Source: Muscardinus avellanarius
Taxonomy: Eukaryota; Chordata; Mammalia; Rodentia; Gliridae
Length of the DNA: 64,000 bases
NCBI GenBank assembly: GCA_963383645.1
Contig: OY726567.1
Coordinates: 66,974,075-67,038,074 of the forward strand
Direction: 5' to 3'
Made by a program: the position numbers and the translations under genes. Numbering within the stretch: position 1 is the first letter of the stretch; the number at the start of each line of letters is the position of its first letter. Below are positions 26,111-37,770 of this stretch, piece by piece. The notes under the pieces are model-generated. The model had not been told where the DNA came from. It saw only the letters and a program-made list of their open reading frames with translations, and did no database searches.

Positions 26111-26424
26111 CCTCAAGCCCTGACACGCTCTGGACCATCACCAGGTGCTAACGTAACTGGGCCTCGTAATGAATCCTGTTCCCACTTAGAGAGGACGAGC
26201 GGTAAGGTCACGTATCCAAAGTGACAACGCCGGGCCTGGCAGAGCCTGGGCTCGAACTCTCGGAGCCTGGATCGCTGTGACTCTTCGCACTGCCTCCTGC
26301 AACGAATGCTGATCATAGCAGCTGAGAATTCACTCACTTACCCGAGTCTGGCAGAAGCGCAATAAAGCGCTGGCTGTGTGTCGGCTGCTACAATTCGTAG
26401 TATTATATTTTTTTTAGAAAAAAA
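26111..26424. other. spacer with a MIR relic
   Basis: About 26,180-26,330 reads like a MIR core (ggtaaggtcacgtatccaa, then gcctgggctcgaactctc). Confidence 0.6.
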
Positions 26425-26540
26425 AAAAGTTTGATTTTGAGGTTAGGTCTCGCTTTGTTATCCAGGCTGACTTCGAACCGCTGGACTCGGGTCCTCCCAC
26501 CTCACCCTTCTGAGTTCTGGGACTTAAGGCACAGGGCTTT
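26425..26540 (-). repeat. older monomeric B1-like SINE
   Basis: Diverged minus-strand B1: aggtctcgctttgttatcc, then gaacc, then a stretch ending ctgggacttaaggcac. Confidence 0.65.
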
Positions 26541-26567
26541 ACAGCACATATTTTGAAAGAGTAGTTC

Positions 26568-26990
26568 AAAGCCTTGTGTGGTGGCTTGTAATCCCTGTTC
26601 TTGGGAGTCTGAGACAGGAGGATCACAGGTTGGCAGCCAGCCTCAACAATTTAGCCAGGCACTCCACAATTTGGTGAGACCCTGTTTCAAAATAAAAGAA
26701 TAATATAGGGCTGGGAGGTGTGGCTCAGAGGTAGAATACCCCCGGGGCTCCATTCCCAGTACTTGAAAAGAATAAGTCAGTAAAAAGAGTGGTCCAGTCG
26801 AGTGCAGTTACCAAAGAATCAGTAAAAGAGTAGTCCAGTCGAGGACACCTGTTATTCTAGTACTTGGGAGAAAGATCGCAGATTCAAGACCAGCCTCAGC
26901 AACTTAGACCCTATTTCAAAACAAAAAGTAAAATAGAGCTGGGAAAACAGCTTAGAGGTAGAATGCCTCTGGATTCAATCCTGATACAAA
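26568..26990 (+). repeat. two B1-dID SINEs with a repeated target site
   Basis: Copies at about 26,568-26,773 and 26,840-26,990. The word gagtagtcca and near variants occur before, between and after them. Confidence 0.78.
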
Positions 26991-27179
26991 AAAAAGTAGT
27001 CCATACCAGTGTCTTTGCAGACTGGACTCTCTGGTGCCTCTGTACACTAGTCTTTCTCACCTAATCTGACCTAACCTGCGGGATATTTATCTTTTACTAC
27101 TTATAATTATTTTAGTATTGTTAACACTAGGACAGCCATCAAATTTGGGAGCCAAAAATACAGGTGCTACAATTTTCTT

Positions 27180-27380
27180 TTATGTGGTACTGGGGATGGG
27201 ACCCAGGGGCCTTCTACATCCGGGATACGCCCTCAGACCTATTTTATATTTTGTTTGGAAACAGTCTCACTAAATTGCTGAGAGCCTCACTAGGCTGCTG
27301 AAGCTGGCTTTGAACCTGTGATCCTCCTGTCTCAGCCTACCAAGTACTGGGATTACAAGTGTGTGTCACCATGTCCAGCC
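27180..27380 (-). repeat. B1-dID SINE, type b1
   Basis: Full minus copy from ggtactggggatgggaccc to caccatgtccagc. Confidence 0.85.
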
Positions 27381-27661
27381 TACAATTCTCTTTTGAAATA
27401 GCCCCTTTTTCTGTCTCACTTTGACATCTGTGGAATTGGGTATTTAGAATTAGATAATGTGGGAGATGATGCCTATTGAAAGATGCTTAACTCAGTAGCA
27501 AGCTCCTCTAAACCTGAATGACAACGGCAGCAATCCTTACCTAATAGCCGTATTGTTTCTATGATGTGGCTACCTTATACCCTCAAGTCTCAGTCAACAT
27601 GTACCCTAAAATGTGCATTTGCTGACTTAATAACTGCTTTTCAGGAGCAAAACAGTACAGT

Positions 27662-27850
27662 ATTTTGTGTGTGTGTGTGTGATATTGGGGATAGAACCCA
27701 GGGGCATTCTACCTCCGAACTACATTCCCACTCCCAACCCGATTTTTTATTTTGAAACAGGGTCTCACTGAGTTTCAAGGGACCTCACTAAGTAACTGAG
27801 GTTACCTGCCAACCATGATCCTCTGCAAGTACTGGGATTACAAGCATGCA
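27662..27850 (-). repeat. short (GT)n plus B1-dID SINE
   Basis: Eight or nine GT units, then dID, linker and a B1 truncated after gggattacaagcatgca. Confidence 0.8.
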
Positions 27851-27954
27851 GCTTAAAACAATAAAGTATTAAGTGTTATGTCAATAGTAAGATGCATCTT
27901 TGTTCCATATTCAGAAATATTGCAAAGGTAAAGTTTTGAGTGTATCTTAGAAGG

Positions 27955-28140
27955 ACTATGCTGGATGAGGTGGAGCCTGCCTGTAATCCCAATACTTGGG
28001 AGGCTGAGGCAGGAGAATCGCAGGTTTGAGGCCAGCCTGGGGAACTTAATGAGATCCTGTTTCAAACTTAAAAAGAAAAATAAAATAAAACTAGGGGTGT
28101 AGCTCAGAGGTTAGAATCCCCCCCCACCTCTGTACCGCAT
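27955..28140 (+). repeat. B1-dID SINE, diverged
   Basis: The B1 half starts tgctggatgaggtgg. The dID half is shortened and C-rich. Confidence 0.75.
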
Positions 28141-29195
28141 ACGCACAAGAAAAAGTTAAGAAGGTAATTTTTATGTTATGTATATTTTGCCATGAATTGA
28201 AATGCTGAGATTGAGAGGCTCTGGAGCTGATGGCAGCCTGGAGCTACAGGAAGTCAGTCTGCAAAAGAGGATGAGGCTGAGCAAGGAGGTGAGAGATGAC
28301 GAGAGAGAATGGCTGGCCAAGTTCAGCTGCCCAGGCCATAAGGCCCAGGTGCCCGCGATGCCCTCAGCCTTCCTGAGGTTTGTGGTGGTTCTGCTCTTGT
28401 TTCCTTGAGTGTGTCTCTCCAGACTCGTAGGAGATCCCCATGTTGGCCTTCAGCTAATTCCACTTGGGTCTCTGACACTTATACCTGAAAGAGCCCTTAG
28501 TCTCCCACGACACTTTGTGCACATTAAGCCTGGTTCGTTGTTGAGTGAGTGAAGTTGGAGGTGAATTAGCCAGCCACCTCTGAGGAGCTAAGCTGGCCCA
28601 CAGTGCTGCTGTGCACACAGGATCCCCCAGTGCAGGGGCCCAAAGAGCAGCACGAAGTGACAGGAACAGCTGCTGTGAGCAGTTCAGAGATGGAGGGTTT
28701 GCAGCTGTTGAAGTACACTTGCTGAAAAGTTCCTACACAGAGAAATCCCCACCCACAGACCCTTTCTAAATTATTATCATGTTTATAATTAGCAACCATT
28801 TCTAAAGTTTTCATGATGGGCAGCAGATTTACATACTTAAACTCTTCTCCTCTACTCCCATGAGGATTCATGGGCTCTTCCTCAAAGTGTGGGCCTCAGG
28901 CCGGCAGCACCAGTGTCACCCACGAACCTGTGAGTGACGCAGAATCCCAGGCTCCTATCTAAACCTGCTGAGTCCAAATCTGCATTTTTACCCAGTACCC
29001 AAACGATTCTTGCCCATGTGAAAGTTTGAGGTGTGTTGCTGCTAGATAAACTACAGGACACCAAGTTAATTTGATTTCCATGCAAACTACTATTATCCAG
29101 TTAAAAAGTCCCAAACTTGTCCAAAAAGAACTGTCATTTGTTTGACATACAAATGTAATTGGACAGCTTGCATTTAATTTAATTTATTTATTTAT
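28141..29195. other. spacer, unique sequence
   Basis: About 1 kb without SINEs. About 28,860-29,010 may be an old repeat (gtgtgggcctcaggccggc). No gene recognised. Confidence 0.4.
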
Positions 29196-29583
29196 ACTAG
29201 GGATTGAACTCAGCCCAGGGGCATTCTATAGCTGAGCTACTTCCCCAGACCTACATTTTATTTATTTATTTATTTATTTTGAAACAGGGTCTTGCTAACT
29301 TGCTGAGAGCCTCACTCACTAAGTTGCTGAGGCTAGTCGCAAACCTACTATCGGTCCTCCTGTTTCAGCCTCCCAAGCACTGGGATTATAAGAGTGAATC
29401 ACCACACCCAACTCTTATTTGTTGGTTTGTATATGGATTCTATGGATTGAACCCAGGTATATTCTACCTCTGAGCTATAACCCCCAGCCCTTTCTATTAT
29501 TTATTTTGAAACAGGGTCTTGCCAAGTTGCCAAGGCTGGCCACAAACCTATGATCCTCCTATCTCAGCCTCCCAAGCACTGGG
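29196..29583 (-). repeat. two B1-dID SINEs, the second cut by an LTR
   Basis: Minus copies at about 29,196-29,411 and 29,430-29,583. The second stops inside the B1 half at gcactggg, exactly where the LTR begins. Confidence 0.82.
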
Positions 29584-30423
29584 TGATAGGTCCAGGAAGG
29601 AAGGAGAAGGGAGATGGCTCTATAGCAGTACAGGATTTATTGGGATAAAACCTGCAGAGGGGTGTCTCCAGGAAAGGTTGGTGCCCATGTCTGCTTACAG
29701 ACTAGATGTTTATACAGGTTGTTTAAAGGGAGATTCCATGGGTCAGGAGGGAACAGTGGTTAGCCACTGATGGGGGAGAGTTGTTAAGGGGAGTTAGTTG
29801 GGTGGTTAAGCAGGACAATGGGAATGTTCTGTAAGCAAAGGGATGCAGTCAGCATGGGGCTTGTCCACATCTTAGGCAATCAATGGAGACATTTTGGTAA
29901 GGAGGGGGAAAGGTGTCCCCTTTTGTGACCCTTAAAAAGATTTTGTATTAGTATCTTCTTATCAGCGTTACCAAGGCAACGGACTGACTAGTTAGTAACT
30001 TATTTCTTAGGCAGGTGGTGCCTCTTTGTCTCCAGACAGTGCTTACTAAGTGCAGGGGTCAATAATCTACCTGGCTTCTGCCTCTATTGCATTAGGCTTA
30101 TTGGTTGCTCATCAACTATGGATGCTTTGAAGTCTACCTTTCCTATACCCAGGAGTTTACCTTTCCTCTACCCAGGCCAGGTCACAAAGGAGAGGAGGTA
30201 AACAGAGGCACTAATTACCTCTATATATTTTCAGGGCTAAAGGCTTTCATTGTCTCTAAGGCTTTTACTATAGGTTAATCATTAGAATGAAAAGCAAAGA
30301 GAGAGAGAGGAACTCTGCATTCTAACAGCTGCTGCCCTCCCTGCCTGAGTGCCTGCTTTTTACAGGAGACTGCTTTTTACATTTTGGAAATTAACATCAA
30401 AGCAATCTTCCAATACCAGCACA
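29584..30423 (-). mobile_element. rodent solo LTR (copy 2 of 5)
   Basis: On the minus strand it starts TGTGCTGGTATTGGA and ends CCTATCA. Its 5' part matches the LTRs at 34,822, 38,252 and 39,095 (cacttactaagtgcagggg on the plus strand, then an accaaggcaac-like block). Its 3' part (plus 29,584 to about 29,900) is different, with its own AATAAA (plus tttatt, 29,637-29,642). It carries an internal duplication around tacctttcct (30,139 and 30,160). Confidence 0.75.
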
Positions 30424-30600
30424 CTTGGGAGGCTGAGACAGGAGGATTGCAGGTTTTAGGCCAACCTCAGCAACTTAGCAAGGCCCTCAGAAACTTAGTG
30501 AGGTCCCATTTCAAAATAAAAAATAAAAAAGGGTTAAGGGTATAGCTTAGAGATAGAATGCCCTGGGTTCAGTCTCTGGTACCACACACACATGTATGCA
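30424..30600 (+). repeat. B1-dID SINE lacking its 5' end
   Basis: It begins at cttgggaggctgag right at the LTR edge and ends ctggtaccacacacacatg. Confidence 0.8.
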
Positions 30601-31189
30601 TACACATGAATATTATGACCCTTTTAGGTTCGGATCATTTCTAGTGAAATCTGATCATCACAAAACATAACAAAAGTTTGTGAGGTGTAAATACACAAAC
30701 TACAAACAAACTGTCGAATGTTCCTCTTCGGGCTGTGGATTGTTCTCAGAACTATAGTGTTCCCTGTAAGTTTGAAGTGGTTTTGAGGAGCACTTCGGTC
30801 CCTGTTCTTGCAGCTGCTAGAGCTTACTTTGGCGGGTGGGTTTTCCTGACATTATCACATAACATAAAATGTTTGGGGTCACAGATTCCACAACTGATCT
30901 CTGCCCCCCCCACCTGCAGCTTAGAGAAAGAGAGAAATAGGTCTTTCTGAGGGTCAGGTTGCCTGGTCAGCTTCTCCTCTTGTAGGGCCCTGGTGAGAAG
31001 AGCGCCTTTGAGCCTCTCCAGCAACTGTGAACAAGGGAGGAAGCACAGGAAGCCTCCACACCCCAGCGGCACTGACACGGGGAAAAGCTGCTGACACAGG
31101 AGCCTGAGGTTCACAGTTACCCGACAGTTATTTTAAGATTTGAATGGGATTCTCTTGAGAAAGGAAACTAAGAAATAATTCTTTTTTAT
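30601..31189. other. spacer, unique sequence
   Basis: A 96-codon minus-strand frame (30,824-31,114) and a 71-codon plus frame overlap each other. No domain is seen. Confidence 0.4.
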
Positions 31190-31380
31190 TTTCTGGTAGT
31201 ACTGGGGATTGAACTCTAGAGCCTTCTACATTTGAGCTACACTTTCTCCCACCCCTTTTAATTTTTTATTTTTGGAAAAGGGTCTCTGTTAAAATTACTG
31301 CACACTGGCCTCAAAACTCTGATTCTCTTATCTCAGCTTCCCCAGTCCTGAGATTACAGGCATGCACCACCATGCCCGGC
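31190..31380 (-). repeat. B1-dID SINE, type a, diverged
   Basis: From tagtactggggattgaactc to caccatgcccggc. Confidence 0.83.
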
Positions 31381-32136
31381 AACCTCCTCCTTCTTTACCA
31401 CTGCTTCCTTTCCGGGGACAGCCTGAGCCCCCACATGACTCTACCTGCCTCAGGGACAATAATTATGGAGAAACCTAGCTGTCTGAGTTGCTCCTGTGTC
31501 TTGACCCTGTGCCTTGGACACAGTTGCATTTGACAGAATTGGTCCCCACCTCCCCAGCCCTTCTCCAGGTTATCTAACAGGAGCCTGACCACTCTCAAAG
31601 GCCTCTTCCCCCTCTAGCACCACGTTCCTCTTCCTCCTCCTATGCCCACTGCCCCAGGAGCACATTTGACCCTCTGTGACTACCGATACTTTTAGCAGTC
31701 TTTGGCTTCCCACACTTCCCCGACAGCACTGAGTGCACAAAACTGAACTCAGGAACTCTAGCAATCAGGAGGTCTGAGGAGTGCAGCTTCCCCAGAGAAA
31801 AGGGAGTGGGGTTCACTCCAGCCTAACATGGTCAGGTACTGGGAAGAACATTCCAATGGCTTCTCCCCTGCCTCAGGAGTGTGGGTGAGGCCTGCCTGCC
31901 GCCCTGCATGCCCTGTCTATGGTCCAGGAGGAGGGCATTCCCTGACAGGGGAAAGCCTGCCACCAGGGCAGGGCTGGGCCTCAGTTTCCTGGTCTGTAAG
32001 ATGAGGCTTGTGATGCCTACTGCTGGCCATGAGAGCTGAGTCTAGTCCTTCCTCTGCCTCTCCCGCTGGGCTGCTTGGGGAAAGCACACCTGTCTGGCAG
32101 GCCTCTCTCATCCCGACTGCACTGAGGCTGAGGAGT
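31381..32136. other. spacer, unique sequence with a MIR relic
   Basis: About 31,975-32,050 reads like an inverted MIR end (gggcctcagtttcctggtct). No exon recognised. Confidence 0.45.
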
Positions 32137-32347
32137 TTTTTTTTTTTTTCAGGTCTGGGGATGGAACCCAGAGGCATTTGACCTCCGAGCTACATCCCCT
32201 GCCTTATTTTTTATTCTTTATTTTTGAAACAGGGTCTCACCAAGTTGCAGAGAGCCTCACTAAGTAGCTGAGGCTGTCCGCGAACCGTGATCCCCCAGTC
32301 TCAGCTTCCCAAATGCTGGGATTACAAACGTGCACCGCCATGCCTGG
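32137..32347 (-). repeat. B1-dID SINE, type c
   Basis: Poly(T), aggtctggggatggaacc, catttgacctccgagctac, linker and B1. Confidence 0.88.
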
Positions 32348-33174
32348 CTGAGGCTGAGGTTTTGATGCGCTGTCTCACAGTGAGTTCAAGAGTGTGATGA
32401 GATAATGGGCGGTGTGATCCCCTCATTAAGCAATTCATTTATTAATTAACCATTCTCAATAATTTCCTGGGGCCTAGGGCCCAAGGAGCTTTCACTCAAA
32501 TCCAGCCTCCAGAGTCCCCCTCAGGAGCTCACAGAGTCCTGCATGGGATGAATGACTGGTGTGGATGCTGCACCAGTCATTCATCCTACTCTGCGCTCTC
32601 ATCTGTCATTCATTTGTCCCCTAAACATAACCTGAGCTTCCTGGCCCTGGGGGCTAGAGACCCAGAGATGAACCAAACTCGGTCTCTGCCCCGAAGCATA
32701 TCACTGCTTCAAAGCACCATGCAAACAGAAAACACTAATTATTATTTTGAGTAATAATTATAGTGGTGCTACAAAGGAGCCGGGACTTGTTAGGAGGATA
32801 TGAGTTGAATTTACTGCCAAAGGAATCCTTACCCTGGGGCCAGGGAAGTCTGGTGAGAACCACTTTCCTCCAGCCCTTACTGCTCTCAGGCAGGCCCCAG
32901 GCAGCGACCTGGGCTGGCCTCTGTTGTGGACTCCCTGGCTTCCCACGGGGTGCAGGAAGCAGCCACAAAAATCACAGAGCAAGAGATTGGGGGGCGGGGT
33001 CTCTGCGGAAGCTCAGCTGAGAACCTCATTCAGACTTGTGGTCTTGGATGTTTCCTGAAAGGGGTGACATCTGAACTGATGTCAGAAGGATGTAGGATAT
33101 TACAGGTGGGGGGAGGAAAGATTTCCAGGGAGCCCATATTGATGGTGTGCTTATGGTACAACAGGCCTGTCCTG
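32348..33174. other. spacer, unique sequence with a perfect inverted repeat
   Basis: It contains the hairpin at 32,546-32,586. Around 32,600-32,700 the wording (gtcattcatttgtcccc, then ctagagacccagagatgaac) suggests an old mammalian repeat that I cannot name with confidence. Confidence 0.4.
32546..32586. repeat. 16-bp perfect inverted repeat with 9-base loop
   Basis: The arm GGATGAATGACTGGTG (32,546-32,561) is the exact reverse complement of CACCAGTCATTCATCC (32,571-32,586). A G-T and a T-A pair extend it outward. Confidence 0.95.
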
Positions 33175-33570
33175 GTCTGGGGATGGAATCCAGGGGCATT
33201 TGACCTCTGAGCTACACCCCTGCCCTATTTTTTATTCTTTATTTTTTTTGGGGGGGGGTACTGGGATTCCTGGAAACCCTTCTATCTCTGGGCTACACTC
33301 CCAGACCTATTATATTTTTATTTGGAAACAGGGTCTCTTAAGCCAGCTGAGGCTGGCTTCGAATCTGCGTGATCCTCCTGTCTCCGCCTCCCAAGCAAAG
33401 GGATTACAAAACGTGCGCCACCACGCCCAGCCTTATTCTTTATTTTGAAACGGGTCTCACTGAGTTGCAAAGGGCCTCACTGAGTAGCTGAGGCTGTCCA
33501 TGAACCGCGATCCTCCTATCTCAGCCTCCCGAATACTGGGATTACAAGCGTGAGCCACCACACCCGGCTA
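33175..33570 (-). repeat. type c SINE split by a type b2 SINE
   Basis: The outer type c element occupies 33,175-33,245 and 33,433-33,570. The inner type b2 element (33,246-33,432) is flanked by a perfect 14-base duplication of linker sequence, ttattctttatttt. Confidence 0.93.
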
Positions 33571-34395
33571 CATTCAGAATTTCAAGATGGCCAGGCTGAA
33601 CATCAAGCACAAGGCACTCTGTGACCTCACAGGGTGCAATCCCATGATGCTGGAGCCTTGTCACTTTTGGTTTCAAGAGTGAACATCTCCAATGGCCGGA
33701 GGGGACATTTTTTTCTTTCAAGAGAGGTCTGGAGGTAGGGGAGCTGCAGCCACGATGGCTGGTTAACTTGGCCGTTTGCTGTTAGGTTGGAGGGTGCACG
33801 GGACCCACTGGGTTTCACAACCACAATTCCATGGGTCTCACAAGCAAGGCCGCACCACGATAACACAGGGCAGTCTGACCCAGTCTGAGGAGCAGTTACC
33901 AAGAACAAGAAAACAGTCACGAGGGGGAATATTCCAACCTTGACCATGAAGGTCAGCCCCCACCACCATGAGCAACCCTGAGTCTGGCTCTTCTGGAAAC
34001 CAGGCACTACCCCCTCCCTCTCTCCCCTGATATAAAAAATGTTCACTTCCCCTTAGTGCTACTGCTCTCCTGCTTGAGACAGCCTGGCAGCTTAACCTTG
34101 CCTGCAATAATTTTTTCCTAATTGGACCGGCCTCCCAGGTCTCTAGTCTCTTAAGCCATGCAGGTCACCTTACGCTCGTCACACTCGCCCACCTCCCATC
34201 TGAGGTGGGAGTTCAACAGACCCCAGGGAGCTGCTACAGTTTAAAGTGTCACCTGCAGACAGGACACAGCAGCAGGGCGACTCTTTCTTCCTGCTTCCGT
34301 TCCTAGAAGTGCCCCCAGGAAATGTGCCTCCATCCATAACTAGCAAAGAGAGTGAAAATGTCATGATGGAGACCAGTGATGATCCACCCCTCATT
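33571..34395. other. spacer, possible solo LTR
   Basis: About 33,700-34,180 looks like a solo LTR on the plus strand: TATA-like gatataaaaaatg (about 34,029), then a CT-rich stretch and an AATAA-like end (tgcaataattttttcc). The ends were not defined and the family was not recognised. Confidence 0.35.
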
Positions 34396-34403
34396 AATCT
34401 TTA

Positions 34404-34622
34404 TTTTTGTGTGTATGTGTGGTACTGGGGATGGAACCCAGGGGCGTTCTACCTCTGAGCTGCACCCCCAGCCCTATTTTTAATTTTTTTTATTTTGAAA
34501 CAGGGTCTCACTGAGTTGCAAAGGGCCTCACTAAGTAGTAGCTGAGGCTGTCTGTGGACCGCGATCCTCCTGTCTCAGCCTCCCAAATGCTGGAATTACA
34601 AGTGTGGGCCACCACGCCCGGC
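34404..34622 (-). repeat. B1-dID SINE, type a
   Basis: Full minus copy with a GT-rich tail, ending caccacgcccggcc. Confidence 0.87.
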
Positions 34623-34821
34623 CCTCTCATTAATCTTCTTATTAATCTCCATCCCAACTGGATGCCAGATGATCTCAGATGAAGCCACCGACTGAACTGC
34701 CCACGTTCTCACAGTTGGGGTGTTGGGTAGAATTTTGAGCCCTGTCCACATTTCCCATCTGTGTATGCCCTAAACTCCAGCTAGGCACAGATTCTGTGTG
34801 TCATCTTTGCCCTTTTAAGGT

Positions 34822-35441
34822 TGTAACGGCACTATGAGTTCTTTTCCTCAATTCAACTAGAATTTGTTGGATAGAGAAATTAAAAATAATAGCTTGCTGC
34901 AGCTTCAACAAGTCTTTATTACAAAATCAATAGGAAATAGAAAGGGAAGAGAAAGCAGAAAGGCAGCATTCTTGGCAGCTGAGCTGAAAAGGCCGAAAAT
35001 GGAACTCTACCCCCCTTTCTGTCCCCAACCTTTAAACAAAGATTTTGTCTTGGTATGTTCTTATCAGCATTACCAAGACAACAAGCTAATAACTTATTTC
35101 TTAGCCAGGTGGTGCCTCCTTGTCTCCTGACAGTGCACTTACTAAGTGCAGGGGTCAATATTCTACCTGGCGTTTACCTCTGTTGTATCAGAGGCGCCGA
35201 TTGCCTCTAAGTATTCTAAGGCCAAAGGTTTCAATTGTCTCTAAGGCTTTTAAGACTAAAGGCCTTAATTTCCTTTATATTCTTACTATAGGTTAGTCAT
35301 TAGGACAAAGGGCAGAGAGAGAAGCTCTGCAGTGTACAAGCTGCCGCCCCTTCCTGCCTGAGTGCCTGCACAACACCCAGTCTCTGATTGCTTTTTACAT
35401 TTTGGAAATTAATACCTAAGCAATTTCCCAATACCAGCACA
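34822..35441 (-). mobile_element. rodent solo LTR (copy 3 of 5)
   Basis: On the minus strand it runs TGTGCTGGTATTGGG to GCCGTTACA, about 620 bases. It includes AATAAA (plus tttatt, 34,915-34,920), and its end block (caagtctttatt on the plus strand) matches the ends of copies 4 and 5. Both ends are intact; no clear target-site duplication was seen. Confidence 0.82.
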
Positions 35442-35504
35442 TGCCCAATACATATAAATCAAACGCAGATATAGACAATCTTCTGTGGTAAAATTAGCCC
35501 TTTA

Positions 35505-35736
35505 AGCTGGGCGTGGTGGCACATGCTTGTAATCCCCGCGCTTGGGAGGCTGAGACAGAAGTATTGCACAGGTTCACAGGTTTGAAGCCAGCCTCAGCTA
35601 CATAGTGAGGATCTCAGCAACTTAGTGAGACCCTGTTTCCAAATAAAGCATAAAATAGGTCTGGGGGTATATAGCCCAGAGGTAGAAAGCCTCTGGGTTC
35701 CACCCCCAGTACCACACACACACAAAAAAAAATTAG

Positions 35737-35788
<52 letters not shown>

Positions 35789-35986
35789 TCTGTGGATGGA
35801 ACCCAGGTGCATTTGACCTCCGAGCTACACCCCCTGCCCTGTTTAATTATTTTGAAACAAGGTCTCACTAAATTACAGAGGGCCTCACTAAGTAGCTGAG
35901 GACATCCGCGAACTGCGATCGAACTGCGATCCTCCTGTCTCAGCCTCCCGAATGCTGGGATTACAAGCATGCACCACCATGCCCGG
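35505..35986. repeat. two facing SINEs joined by a microsatellite
   Basis: A plus-strand b1 SINE (35,505-35,720) ends in CA and A runs. Then come about 22 TG units (35,742-35,787) and a minus-strand type c SINE (35,788-35,986). Confidence 0.88.
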
Positions 35987-36004
35987 CAGCCACTTGTTTT
36001 TTAA

Positions 36005-36220
36005 AGCTGGGCATGGTGATACACACCTATAATCCCTGTACTTGGGAGGCTGAGACAGGAGGATTGCAGGTTCAAGGCCAGCCTCAGTAATTTAGTGAGG
36101 CCCTCCGCAACTTAGTGAGTCCCTGTTTCAAAATAAGAAATTAATAGCCCTGTGTGATTAGCTCAGAGGTAGAATGACTCTAGGTTCTATCTTTGGTACC
36201 AAAAGAAAAAAAAAAATAAT
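36005..36220 (+). repeat. B1-dID SINE, diverged type a
   Basis: Starts agctgggcatggtgat and ends ctttggtaccaaaag with an A-rich tail. Confidence 0.83.
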
Positions 36221-36563
36221 AAAAGCTTTTTTATTATGCATATGTGGAGAAGGGGGGGATGTCCAACTTTGCACATGGCTTAGGCTTCCTTTTATTAGTT
36301 ACTCAACTGTGGGTAGAACAAAAATTAGCTCTAATGTTGATTGAACCTTTACTCTCCCCAAGCTATTCTAGGGTGCAGGCAGACGGCTCCAGCACAGACC
36401 AGCATGCACCAGAACCCCCCACCCCCCACCAGGTAGTGCCTTAAAACAAATCGCTGGGCCCTGACCAGTTTCTAATTCAGTGGGTGGAAGGTAGCGCAGA
36501 CGAAATTTGCATGTCTAGCAAGCTCCAGGCAATGCTGCTGTACAGCTGGTCTGGAGACTGAAG

Positions 36564-36566
<3 letters not shown>
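36221..36566. other. spacer, unique sequence
   Basis: Nothing recognised. Confidence 0.45.
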
Positions 36567-36610
<44 letters not shown>

Positions 36611-36812
36611 AGTACTGGGCATGGAACCCAGGGGCATTATACCTCCGAGCTACATCCCAGCCCTATTTTTTATTCTTTATTTTGAAACAGGGTCTCACTG
36701 AGTTGCAAAGAGCCTCACTAAGGAGGTGAGGCTGGCTGCAAACCCATGTGATCCGCCTATCTCAGCCTCCCAAATGCTGGGAATTACAAACGTGTGCCAC
36801 CATGCCCAGCTT
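36567..36812 (-). repeat. (GT)n plus B1-dID SINE, type a
   Basis: About 20 GT units (36,567-36,607) form the tail of a full minus-strand SINE. Confidence 0.88.
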
Positions 36813-37060
36813 AGAGAATGAATTTTGAGAGCTCCTGTTTTACAGAAACATAAAGCTGTCCGCTGTGCAAGGGCACATGAGGAAGAGAAAAAGTGGCGTT
36901 GGGCTGAAGGCCTATGTGAACCTTGTACCTAAGCTCTGAACTCCTGGCTGAGTGGGATGCAGTGGCGGAGATAGCTCTCCCAATCCACTTGCCAAGGCCT
37001 ATGCCCTGTGCCCCAGCTCAGGTCTGCAGTATCTGAGGAGTACCTGTCCTACCCCCCTTT

Positions 37061-37168
37061 TGTACTGGGGATTGAACCCAGGGAGCATTCTACCTCTGAG
37101 CTATAAACACACATAGCCCTTTTTACTTTTTATTTTGAAACAGGGTTTTGCTAAATTGCTGAGGCCGG
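37061..37168 (-). repeat. dID and linker of a truncated SINE
   Basis: tgtactggggattgaaccc through a partial B1 ending gctgaggccgg. Confidence 0.78.
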
Positions 37169-37301
37169 CACCTGTTTCTTATATGCACAAAGGTGCTATA
37201 TGAGTTAGAGGAACTCTGGATCTGCAGGGCTCAGGTCAGGTGGGGACTGTGTGGACTGGGGTCAAAGGTGGGCACTAGAGGGGTCAGTTCCTTGGCGGTC
37301 C

Positions 37302-37504
37302 TTTTTTTTTTGGGGGGGGGGAGCAACTGAGGACTGAACCTAGCAGCAATTCCACCTCCAAGCTACACCCCCAAGTCCTTTAATTTTTTTTTTTTAACTT
37401 TAAAAAGGATCTAAGTTGCCGAGACTGGCCTCGACCCTGTGATTCTCCTGTGTCACCTTCCCAAGTACTGGTATTACAGTACAGGTGTGTGCCGCCACAC
37501 CCAG
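37302..37504 (-). repeat. diverged B1-dID SINE
   Basis: T and G runs, then ggactgaacctagcagc, linker and B1 ending cacacccagc. Confidence 0.75.
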
Positions 37505-37770
37505 CACAAATCCTATTTTGAAGGCAGAGCCAACAGGACCTGCTGCAAGAATAGGTGTGTGTGTGTAGGGTGGGGGTGGACATGATGGGAAAGGAGAATC
37601 CAGGGCCCCGCCCTTTCATTTTTGGCCTGAGCACTTGGGTGAATGATGGGCTCCTTTTCTAAAATGGTAGAATGGGAAGAAACAAATTTCTTTGTGGGAT
37701 GGGAGAGTAGAGAAAAATCCTCTACTTCTCATTTTAGGTTTGAGATGCCTTTTGAGAATCCCAGGCTGGG

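Noticed and set aside
24637..26123. Long open frames in the CpG island (up to 339 codons)
   Set aside because: Low-complexity Arg/Pro/Ala/Gly strings in every frame come from GC-rich DNA lacking stops. No domain.
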